DNA of 64,000 bases from Zanthoxylum bungeanum. Taxonomy: Eukaryota; Streptophyta; Magnoliopsida; Sapindales; Rutaceae. Location of the stretch: positions 58,368 to 122,367 of the forward strand of contig SKCR01047752.1 in NCBI GenBank assembly GCA_019454045.1, in the 5' to 3' direction. Under the pieces are notes generated by a model, which had not been told where the DNA came from, made no database searches, and saw nothing but the letters and a program-made list of their open reading frames with translations. A program made the position numbers and the translations under genes. Positions 1 to 8,992 of the stretch are shown here, piece by piece. The first letter of the stretch is position 1. The number at the start of each line of letters is the position of its first letter.

Positions 1-1074
1 AATCAATCTAATCAAATTAATTAATCTGATAATTAGAGATCATCCAATGTTCAAACAACGATTTGATTTTGTGCGAGTCAAACTCGTTTTGCGAATAAGT
101 ACTCAAAGTACGAATTCTCGAATTAAATTAAACTACATAATTAAATCCAATTTAATATTCATTTAATACTAATCCGCTATTTAACTCCAAATTAAATATT
201 ACACTTTATTAATGAACTTTTACAACTTAAATTCCAAATTTAATCGTTACCGGTATTAAAGCCCGATTAACGTCCAATGTCAATTTAATTAAAGTCCAAT
301 GGGCTTTTAATTAATTTCTTAAGGCGTGGACTTTTGGTCAACTCGGGTCAAACCGATAACCAAAGTCCAATCCGGGATTAACCTCATAAGCCTAGAAATC
401 AATCTTGGCCCATTAGGCCCAATTAAACTTTAAAGGTCCATTAAGTCGCATTTCGGCTTTATGGAGGCGGTTTTGGGCCCAATTGGATCTAATCCATTTG
501 GCCTAAACCTAACTTGGTACAACCAAGCCCAATTACAACATAACAAGCCCAAATCCAATTTAAGGCCCAAATAATTAAATTCCAAAAATCCAATTTCCCA
601 ATTTAATTACACTAAAGTGTATAACATAATTAATCACCCAAATCAATATTTTCAAAACATTAATTTATACAATTAATCATGCTCAATTACAACAAAACAT
701 GTCCAACACATTTCATCAAAAATCAAACCCATAATCACATTCTTAAAGTCTCGGTAAAATGGGATTTTCCAAATCAATTCGGTTTCAATCAAATTAAATC
801 CGCAATCAACATTTCCCGATTGTTTCCAACTCATCCAATGAATCAAAAAACAAAAAATCACCAAGACATTTAGGGCTAGTGTATTCGGCCAAGCCTAATA
901 TTTTGGGAAAATTTGTTCCAAATAATATTTGATCAAATTGATCCAATCAATCTTAAATTAAAACACATTTAAGCATATTCATTCATCCAATTTCACAAAA
1001 TCATGCTCAAAATCATTTTACCCAAATTTTAACCCTAAATCAAATTTCATGCTCAACCTTGCTCAAGATGCCAT
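1..1074 (-). mobile_element. Copia-family (C) untranslated leader, minus strand, cut by window edge
   Basis: This AT-rich stretch, read on the minus strand, matches the leader that follows the 5' LTR of the complete copia element at 49084-50480. Its left end is the reverse complement of about 50340-50480. No long reading frame is present. It sits between a PBS at 1061-1073 and the window edge, so the gag-pol of this copy, if it survives, lies to the left of the window. The small reading frames here match no retrotransposon protein and are probably chance. Confidence 0.8.
1061..1073 (-). other. Primer binding site of the left-edge copia element
   Basis: On the minus strand this reads TGGCATCTTGAGC, directly inside the LTR end at 1075. 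It resembles the TGGTATC..GAGC site complementary to the 3' end of plant initiator Met tRNA, with one extra base and one substitution. The complete element has TGGTATCTTGAGC at the same place (49085). Confidence 0.7.
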
Positions 1075-1425
1075 TGTTGGTTTCTATTAAGGTCCCAAGA
1101 TCATAAACAAGCATGAAACATGTGTGAATACAAATCAACGAAGTTACGGAATACTCACATCTATCGGTTGAGCGATGCGGAGATGAACAAAACTGAAATC
1201 TGCTCACTATGAAGCTCACGGCAGTGGCTGTGTGCAGCTCACTGGTTTCGGTCATTTGCCCCCAAATTTTGAGCTCCAAGCTTCATCAAACGATTCCCGG
1301 CTCATAGGTGGACTTCCCTATCACCTTCGCATGACTTCGTAGTGTGCTAGCACTCCCGATTTTGCCACAAAATCGCGACTCTAAACTTCCCTTTTTCTTC
1401 TTGATTCTCGGCAGTAGTCAGAACA
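1075..1425 (-). repeat. Copia (C) LTR, 3'-terminal (R/U5) piece, minus strand
   Basis: It starts at the LTR terminus (TGTTGG at 1075 is the reverse complement of the CCAACA end). The next 350 bp match, reversed, the last part of the other C LTRs, including the 'ggtgatagggaa' and 'gtgctagcaca' blocks and a splice-donor-like GTGAGT (1153-1158, minus). At about 1425 the match stops abruptly, and LTR sequence of the opposite orientation begins. Confidence 0.8.
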
Positions 1426-2840
1426 TTTTCGAGATTGGACATCGATAAATGCGTAAAAGACTAGTATTACACTTGTACGCGTTTGTGAGGGCACAACGAC
1501 ATAGTTCTCATATATTTGGGTATATGATACTCATGCAAGTGTAATAGGAGGTTGTGTTTTACCGTTGGTACGGGAAACAGCTTCGCTCTGGATAGACCCT
1601 CTCAGAATTCCATTGGTAGTATGACTGTCTATGAAACTCCGAAATTAGGGTATGTGTATTTGGTCTTAACCTGAGACTTGCACCGCTAATACTTGCGACA
1701 ATCAATAGACTTTGGTTGCGGTCGTCCAGGGCTTTAACAGGTTCTGTGTACGCCTATTCTGGGTATATTGAGAATCGTAGTGTGTTGGGTGTGATGTCAA
1801 GACGGAAGTATCACTTCAGTCATATGGAGATGATGGTCACGTAGGATATGGTACTAGTACTCTTAAGTACTGCAGTCATCGGGATAAAATGATAAGGTCA
1901 TGTTTATCCGATTATAAAGACTAGTTACCAGACATCCGACATGTGCTTCGTACGGGGCAGACACAATTCCAGCCCCAGGCCTAGCACGTGATCATCTGAT
2001 ACTGGACAGAAATACGCAATACTACGTATACTACGCCTGATATAGATCATTTATTCCTGTAAGGATATTTCTGGAGAATTGGGTAGGCATGGCGCTTTGC
2101 TAGAAGCCAACCTTGTCTTGTAAATCGATACAAACGTAGTACGAGGTACTTACGTGTTCGGATAGTCCGACGACCGAATTTACTGCCAACATATCTGGGG
2201 ATCTCATGGGTCGCTTCCCGAAGATTCACTGATGACGTATGACTCGCACTTTTATTAATATGGGATTAATTAGATGAGAGAGAGAAAATTAATCTGGGAT
2301 TAATTGCAGAGATATTTTATCTGGGATAAAATATCATTAAAAGAGAGATAACGGTTAATTTGGAATTAATCGAGAAATTGATATATTAAACGAAATTAGA
2401 TTTCGACGCGGAATTAAAGTTAGATTTTAATTCAGGCAGACGAATTAATTTAGAATTAATTCGTTAGCGATGTGAATAGTGATTTCACTAGGCGTAATCA
2501 TTTAATTACGACGCAACGGAAAATTCCTTAATTTCGAATTAGCGAGCCCGGGATTATTTGCGAGCGCATTCGCATTTCGAATTCGAGTGCGGCACGCAAG
2601 TCAAATCAAGCGTCAAATCATTAGTCGCATCAAGCGTCAAATCACATGTCACTTTGAGTGATATGACAATTGATTGATTGATGAGATTGATTGATTGAAG
2701 GATGGGAGTGGTTGGCAAACTTTATTGCCTTGAATTTTTGGAAAAGTGGAAATGGTATATATTATTTGTTTTTGGAAAAACAAATGGCTAATACACATTT
2801 TGTAAAACAAAACACTCTCTCCTCTATTTTATCTCCCTCA
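1426..2840 (+). repeat. Copia (C) LTR, U3 piece, plus strand, head-to-head with the previous piece
   Basis: From 'cgagattggacatcgat' onward this is colinear on the plus strand with the other C LTRs, starting roughly 230 bp inside the LTR. It covers the 'cagcttcgctctggataga' block, the 'ggcagacac' block and the AT-rich 'ctgggattaatt' repeats. It continues to a TATA-like stretch near 2756 and fades into CT-rich sequence near 2820-2840. The first about 230 bp and the last about 350 bp of an LTR are missing in this orientation. The right limit is approximate. Confidence 0.75.
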
Positions 2841-3725
2841 TCTCACGCCCAACAGTGGGCCGAAACAATAAACCCTAGATTAACACGCCCACTAGCCACT
2901 CTCTCATCAACTCACAAGGTAAACACAAAACCCTACAACAGCTCAACACCCTCACTAACTCGGCAATGAAACCCACCTCACAGAACAACGGCTGACCTCC
3001 TTCACTCTCTCAGCCACAACCAGAACCAGAAACCCTAAGCAGCTCTAACCAAGCGGCCACATGCATCTCTCCACTCCATCTGCTTTCCTCTCACTGATCT
3101 CCCCTTCCCTCCACACTGAATCACGACGACATAAAAACCATAACCCCCACGTTTCTCTCTCCCCCTGACACACATTCACACAGCAACCTAATAAGAAAAC
3201 CCTACCTTCTCTCTCAATACACTAAAATCGTGAGCGACAAACCTTACAGGACCTTTCACCCTTCATTCTCTCTCACGGACTGACACTGCCAAAAACCATA
3301 ACCTTCATCTCTCTCTCTCACAAGTTCACACGACTACACAAACAACAACAAACCCTAAGGCTAACAGATTCACTCGGCAACCAAGCCACACAGCCGAGAC
3401 ACACTGTTGAAGACACGAAGACTCATGCGGCAAGATCAAAAAGAAACCTAGACTCATCTTCACCCTTAGACGCAACCGACCAGCCGAGCAAACATCAAAG
3501 AACAAACAGATAAACCCTTCAAACATGCCTTCCATGTGAAGACGAAATCCACCGAGTAAGTAAAAAAACCTAACCCTATCTTTTCATGCAATAAGCACCC
3601 TCCTTGGACGCGCAGCAGACACGTGAGGCAGAACAACACACCCTCACCCAAAACTGAACACACCGACACACCCCGACCGGGCCGCGAGCCCGAACAGCGT
3701 CACCCACTTCTGTACCTTGTCTGCA
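2841..3725 (+). repeat. 5' LTR fragment of the plus-strand T element
   Basis: This CT-rich stretch ends with CA at 3725, three bases before the PBS, as in the other T elements. It contains motifs shared with T LTRs downstream of their TATA box ('ctctcacgg', 'cagataaaccc'). The upstream part of the LTR, including the promoter, is missing; it was apparently replaced by the copia LTR to its left. The left border is uncertain by a few tens of bases. Small reading frames here are probably fortuitous. Confidence 0.55.
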
Positions 3726-3728
3726 GTC

Positions 3729-3746
3729 TGGCGACTCCACTGGGGA
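3729..3746 (+). other. Primer binding site of the plus-strand T element
   Basis: TGGCGACTCCACTGGGGA begins three bases after the LTR end at 3725. The same 13-base start with the same three-base spacer (GTC) is found in every T copy here. Ogre/Tat elements are reported to prime from an Arg tRNA with a similar sequence; I recall this rather than having checked it. Confidence 0.7.
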
Positions 3747-5109
3747 TAGAGAATCGGCCCCGAAATAATGTCTTGTAATGTTTGTGATTTTTTGCTTTAG
3801 ATAACCATGTCTACAAGTGGGTTGAGACCAAGGGGTTTAACCAAAGGCATTATTAGAGTTGGGTAATGATTTGGTGTCTTCCTTCACTCACTGCCTTTCT
3901 ATAGCCGAAAGGAAAAGCTGTGAATACACCTAGATAATCATTTACTCAAAGCTTACCGTGATGGACTAATTTGGAGGATCTATTGTTTATTCCTGTCACT
4001 AAGGTGATAATAGCCTAAGAGCCTAGGGTATTTAAGAGAGTTCGCTCCACCCTCCCTCTAGGGAATTTTCAATAAGAAATCTATTTGACAGTCATTCATG
4101 TATCATCACTCGTTGGCACGTACCTTAGCTTATAAGAAATGGTGCGCTCATTTGGTCGTCTGAACCCTTGAGTGTGGAGACCTAGTTGTGGGCAATTCTT
4201 CGCTGATGGGAGCCTTTGTCTACACTCATATGAACCCATATGTGAACCATAGTTATATGACCTATAGAAGCCACCCTTTGTGCTTGTGTTTGGGACCATC
4301 ATCATTTGGATTCATTTGGACTTCTTGTCATGAGATGTGAACTTGTTGGGCTATTTAGACTGGGATGAGTTTGTGTCTTATGACAATTGGGCCGAAAGCT
4401 TCTAAAATGCCAATGGGCCACTTTATGTTTGGCCCCCTATCCTTTGAGGTTGTTTAGCCATGTTATTGCAAAGTGTAAACCTGTTGGGCCTTTTGCAACT
4501 GGGGCAAGTTTGCACCTCGCAATAATGTGATTGAATGCTTTAAAATGATAATGGGCCAACTTGTATGAAAACCTTGATGGGCTTAGAATATCCAAATACG
4601 ATCCAAGTATGCCAGAAGCATGAGTCTGATATCCGCACTGGCTTTCATCCAGAAAGGATACACCTCGTTATGACATATTTGTTTACTTTGGATACCTCCA
4701 AGTTCATCCTCATGACCGCGGTTGCTGAAAGCCCAATTCGTCATTTCTAGACAATGACATGATCCTATAATAGGCTTAGTCCATGTTGTAAATGAGCGGT
4801 CTTTGTCTTTTACCGATGGAAATGGACTGAGGTAGCCAAGGTTCACCCTTGTAGCATAGGAGAGAATGATTTTGTGTACCCACATTGGTACATAAAATAA
4901 GCCATACCTAGAACAAAAAATAGGCTTACCGCGAGTGTGGGAGAAATAAGGTTGGAAGCATATATGCTATTTTGATAACCACATACATCTTATATATCTC
5001 ACGCATCGCACGCATACACGCATCATGCTAACTCACAGTTTTAACAGCCATAATAGATATCCGTTGGGTTAAAGAAAAATGAAGGCTCATTAAAAAACAG
5101 TTAGCAAAC
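3747..5109 (+). other. Untranslated leader of the plus-strand T element
   Basis: This is about 1.4 kb between PBS and gag. It carries the same degenerate direct repeats seen in the minus-strand copies, of the type 'gggccaa...aaatgg...catgaca' at about 140-190 bp spacing (for example 4385-4450 and 4500-4565). It also has the block 'gagagaatga' near 4860 into which the sister copy at 46956 received a copia insertion. No long open frame exists. The block is homologous to 19300-20320 and 26940-27955 read on the opposite strand. Confidence 0.7.
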
Positions 5110-6440
5110 ATGAGTGAGTCAGATAATGAGATTTCCCACATGGATCAATTAGAGACCAATATCACTAAGATTACTGAGCAGTTGCAAGCTTTAGCCACCG
5201 CTGTGACCAGTTTGGCAGTGCCCCGTACAGGGGGAGTATAAAACAATGAGAATGTCAGGCGTGAGGAGCCTATGAATGGGGTAAGTGATGAGATCCATAT
5301 TTTCGATGATGACATGGAAGAGTATACTATAGGAAAGGTAGCCGGGTCTCATGCAGAATTGTAGAAACTCAGGGATCTGGTAGAGTAAGTTACCCGTAAG
5401 CTGAAGGGTAAACATGAAGATTTGTTAGACTATGATGCGATGACTTTTGAGGAGCAGCTGCCCTCTAGTTCAAGATGCCCGACATAGCCAAGTTCAACGG
5501 GAACGGGGATCCGAGGGTCCATCTCTGACAGTATGTTTATTTGATGAGTTCAGTGGGTCTATCGAAGCGTCAGGTTCAGAAGATGTTCGGGATGTCACTA
5601 GAGGGGGCGCCCGTGGTATGGTATCACGGCCTGGAGAGAAAGGTCAAGGATGATTGGAGGGCATTACCAGAAGCCTTTCTAAATCAGTATGTCACAGACT
5701 TGGAGATTGACTTGTTGCTCCGTGATTTGGAGAATACCAAGCAGAAGCCGGAGGAGAGCTTCAAGGATTATGTAGATCGCTGGAGAAGCCAGCTCTTGAC
5801 TCGGCCCTCGGAGAAGGACCATATCAAGATGATCATTAAGGGCACCAAGCCCTCTATTTATAATAAGTTGAGGAGGATGACCTCTATGATTGGCGATTTT
5901 CGACAGTTGAGGGAGACTGTTATGTATATTGAGGAGGAATAAGATGAGAATAGAAAGTTCTATGGCTAGAGTAGAATGACTATTGCGGGTCCTTCAGGGA
6001 CCATGCCCACTACTGCTGAGGTCACTGCCATAAAAAACATGCGGTTTTCCAACCTTGGGAAGCCTCTTTCAAAGGTGTTTGAAAAGCTGAAGATGCAAGG
6101 ACTCCTAGAACCCTTAGACCCTAAACTACTTCCAAACCCTGTGCCACCCAACCTTGAACTAAGCCTACATTGTAACTTCCATCAGAGGAAATTCCACGAA
6201 ACTGAAAACTGCACTCGCCTTAGGCATGAGACCCAAAACCTCATTGATGCCCATAAAATACCCGATCCAGAAAAAGAATAATCCAATACACACATAAACC
6301 CTCTACCCAACTACCACTCTGTTCCACCACCCACCTACATGATTAGCTCCGGCCTACCAGAAAGCCTTGTCCTCCAAACCATCGACCACTGATCCTTTTA
6401 CATGGAGATATGGGGCGGCAGTAGTAAAGATGAAATGGGG
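5110..6440 (+). pseudogene. gag: gag of Tat/Ogre-like element, multiply interrupted
   Basis: This is a capsid-type gag of the Retrotrans_gag family. The start is taken at ATG 5110 because the residues after it (MSESDNEIS) align with MSTSDNEVS in the other copies. An N-terminal coiled-coil-like stretch follows, then the capsid core (QKMFGMSLEGAPVVWYH, about 5575-5625), the basic RPSEKDHIKMIIKGTKPS segment, and near 6165-6215 a zinc-knuckle-like C-x2-H-x9-C pattern. It is broken by several in-frame stops (for example near 5239, 5362 and 5527) and by frame changes, including one near 5450-5540 and another near 5940-5975. It is more diverged from the three minus-strand gag copies than they are from one another, so it represents an older subfamily. 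It cannot make a full protein. Confidence 0.85.
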
Positions 6441-6967
6441 CAGGGGATGGATTCCCGGGAAAATTTCCCGATCAGTAATAAAAAGAAGAATGAATAGAAA
6501 GAAGAACTCCTACAGTCGGAGAATCTGATGCTCAAGAAATCGAGAAGACAAGGCTGCAGATGATGAAGACATTTATTTTGAATCCTGCATTTATTAGTCA
6601 CAAAGGCATTATTTTCCTTACTTGTTCGAACCTTTTCAATTTGCGTTATAACATGCGTGACATCAGCATATTTGATATTAATTCGACAAATACGTCTAAT
6701 CTTGGTACATATGAGAACCTCGAGGGAAATTCACTTGCAAGTAAAAAGCGGAATAGAATTGATAGAAGAAAATTGTAGCCAGGACTGGGGGCGACTAAAG
6801 GCATTAAGAGGTGAAGGGCGCCAAAAAAGCACAAGAAAGGCTAACCCATCGGAATAGAGAATGCATCCATGCATACATGCATACATATCATATACATGCA
6901 CTTTGTGTTTTTATGTTCGCAGGTTTCAAAGAAAAAGGAAAAAAGCGGCAGAGACGAGCGAATCAGG
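6441..6967 (+). other. Region between gag and 3' tandem repeats of the plus-strand T element
   Basis: This region is homologous to the segment after gag in the minus-strand copies ('aatcctgcattta' at 6584-6596, 'gttcgaacc' near 6627). It then reaches 'ggctaacccatcgg' (6840-6853), an ATGCATACATGCAT block, and the conserved 'ttcgcaggtttcaaag' (6916-6931). The pol scar visible in the other copies is not clearly recognisable here. Short open frames are present but match nothing I know. Confidence 0.55.
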
Positions 6968-7470
6968 AACGGTTCAAAAATGAACCATCTCAACAAGTAG
7001 CGGTTCGAAAATGAACCATCTGTCAACAAGTAACGGTTCAGAAATGAACCATCTCAACAAGTAATGGTTCGGAAATGAACCACCTATCAAGTAACGGTTC
7101 GGAAATGGACCATCTCCCATCAGTAACGGTTCGGAAATGAACCATCTCAATAAGTAACAGTTCGGAAATGAACCACCTATCAAGTAACGGTTCAGAAATG
7201 GACCATCTCCCATCAGTAACGGTTCGGAAATAAACCATCTCAACAAGTAACGGTTCGAAAATGAACCACTTATCAAGTAACGGTTCGGAAATGGACCATC
7301 TCCCATCAGTAACGATTCGGAAATGGACCATCTCATCAAGTAATGGTTCAGAAATGGACCACAATCTCAACTCAGTAACGGTTCGGAAATGAACCACCCC
7401 ACATCAGTAAAGGTTCGGAAAAGAACCATCATCTCACATCAGTAACGATTCAGAAATGAACCATCATCTT
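6968..7470 (+). repeat. Tandem array of short hairpin units (GGTTC..GAACC), 3' region of T element
   Basis: There are about 16 tandem units of 30-35 bp, each with GGTTC, a 6-base spacer (mostly ggaaat) and GAACC or GGACC. Each unit can fold as a 5-bp stem; the GGACC form keeps pairing through a U-G wobble. Units 4-12 follow a three-unit order of about 93 bp, told apart by the spacers 'cacctatcaagt', 'catctcccatcagt' and 'catctcaaYaagt' (near 7064, 7158 and 7251). Apparent reading frames across the array are by-products of the repeat. Confidence 0.9.
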
Positions 7471-7596
7471 ACATCAACTCAGTTCAAAGCATCTCGCAAA
7501 GTAGCAGGTAAGTACGACAGCCGACAACCCAAGTAAGTAAAAATGCATGCATAACTTTGATAGGATTGTCACTGTCACACACTGCACAAGTACCAT

Positions 7597-7611
7597 CAAA
7601 GTGGGGGCGAC
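7597..7611 (+). other. Polypurine tract of the plus-strand T element
   Basis: CAAAGTGGGGGCGAC lies directly before the TG of the 3' LTR (7612). The same tract precedes every other T LTR start, read on the minus strand. Confidence 0.8.
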
Positions 7612-8213
7612 TGTAGACACTGTATTTTTGCATGAAGCCCGATGATGAGCCTCGTATCGAGGCATTACCCGATAAGTTATGAAAGTTGCGGGAAACGGAC
7701 GTCGGAAGGGAAAATTTCAAGAAATAATTACATCAATAAATTAACTCACTAATTGGCCTCGAATTCGCCCGATTAATCTCTGTTTTAAAATATTAAGCCT
7801 CGGCACAAAAACCCCGCACCCATCCAAAGCCCATTCATCCAAGCCACACGCCCACATCACACAAGGCCCACCAAAGCCCAATCCAAATAATTAAAACATT
7901 TAAAACACATGTCACAAATTAAATCAAATCAAATTAAATTAAATCAGATCCAATTAAAATCAAATCAAATCCCCTTCCTAATAAATCACTCACCAAATTA
8001 AAGATATTCCCCCACCAAAAATAAAAATATTCTTTCCCTAAATAAACTAATTAAACACATCCCATATTTGAATGATTTCCTTCCTTACCTAGAAACCCTA
8101 ATGCACCATTATAAAAGAAACCAAAATTCCAAACCCTTAGAGGCCCTAACTCTCACGGCAAAAACACAAAAATAATAAACCCTAAAAATGCATCTTCATC
8201 TCTCGTCTATCTC
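7612..8213 (+). repeat. 3' LTR of the plus-strand T element, truncated
   Basis: It begins TGTAGACACTGTATTTTTGC, against TGTAGGCACTG in the sister LTRs. It includes the conserved 'gatgatgag' and 'cggacgtcggaaggg' blocks and a TATA box (TATAAAAG at 8110-8117). It stops near 8213, where copia pol sequence begins, so most of R/U5 is missing. The border is set by where the copia RARLV reading frame ends. Confidence 0.75.
8110..8117 (+). promoter_or_regulatory. TATA box in truncated T LTR
   Basis: TATAAAAG lies about 500 bp into the LTR, the relative position of TATATAAA in the other T LTRs (about 630 bp in). It is probably the element promoter. The downstream R/U5 has been lost. Confidence 0.5.
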
Positions 8214-8796
8214 TCACTAGTCTAGCCCTGAAGGTATGTACCTTCACATATGCTCTCCTCTTTCTCTTATAGATCTACTTGCAACCTATAGGTCTTACCT
8301 CATCAGGTTAGTCTACAAGTTCCCAAACTGAGTTGGAGTACATCGACTCCATCTCGAGGTTCATGGCTTTGATCCATTCCTCTTTATCAGAATCATCTAT
8401 TGCACTACGATTGGTTAATGGATCATCTAATCCATAACTCAATGCGACAACTTGTGCCTCGCTAACTCCTAGATAGTGTTCAAGTTTTCGTAAAACCCTC
8501 CCACTGTGTTTAGGTGGCAGGTCATTCTAACAAAATTGCATCTGATGCTCAGATGTAGAAGGTGTTATATTTCTGTAACCTATTATTGATGATGGTGTGC
8601 TGGTTAAATAAGCAAGTAACTCCTCGAGTAACACTTTACTTCGAGGTTTAAACTCCCTCATATAGTCCTCCTCAAAAAATGTAGCGTTTGTTTGCAAAAA
8701 TATTTATTATCTTCCGGACTATAAAAAACCACCTCTAGTCTCCTTAGAATAGCCTACAAATAGGCACATCTAAGAACGTGGCTCCAACTTTATAGT
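8214..8796 (-). pseudogene. pol: Copia pol fragment: integrase C-terminus to start of reverse transcriptase (left half of split element)
   Basis: On the minus strand, from 8796 leftward, the translation gives the end of integrase (CLFVGYSKET), the variable hinge, and the conserved start of copia reverse transcriptase (KEEWIKAMNLEMESMYSN, then VWELVD, IGCK, RARLV). Several in-frame stops are present, for example in the hinge. The reading frame at 8796 continues exactly into 31490 once the intervening T array and one copy of ATAGT are set aside. This is therefore one copia gene split by a 22.7-kb insertion. It is truncated on the left at about 8213. It is a different copia family from the long-LTR C family. 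Confidence 0.85.
8792..8796. repeat. Target site duplication (ATAGT), left copy, of the T array
   Basis: ATAGT directly precedes the TG terminus at 8797. The matching ATAGT is at 31490-31494, directly after the other terminus at 31489. Confidence 0.85.
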
Positions 8797-8891
8797 TGTG
8801 GGACACAGGAATCTGGACGACGCATGTTTTCCCGGGCACGCGGCCCAGTCGGGAGTACGGAGTAGCCACGGGGGACTAAACTGGAGAATAA

Positions 8892-8902
8892 TGGAGTCGC
8901 CA
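8892..8902 (-). other. PBS-core duplicate inside LTR A, next to a hairpin
   Basis: On the minus strand TGGCGACTCCA repeats the first 11 bases of the real PBS. It directly follows the perfect inverted repeat CCCGGT-tcac-ACCGGG. The same pair is present in LTR B (20440-20450) and LTR C (28075-28085), and with one mismatch in LTRs D and E. Confidence 0.75.
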
Positions 8903-8992
8903 CCCGGTGTGAACCGGGAAAATGAGATTTAAGGCCGCACTCACCCCTCGCAAGGGAAGACCTCAAACCGTTGGGTTCGGAATGGTCCCTTA

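Noticed and set aside
2691..2969. 92-codon frame as a small gene
   Set aside because: It spans the junction between copia LTR and T LTR sequence and has no recognisable domain.
6968..7470. CRISPR-like array
   Set aside because: Units are contiguous near-identical repeats with no unique spacers, no cas genes, and the setting is a plant retrotransposon.
8870..8910. tRNA-like structure (CCCGGTTCACACCGGG resembles a T arm)
   Set aside because: Loop length is wrong, no acceptor, D or anticodon arm can be drawn around it, and it is inside an LTR. Kept only as a hairpin.
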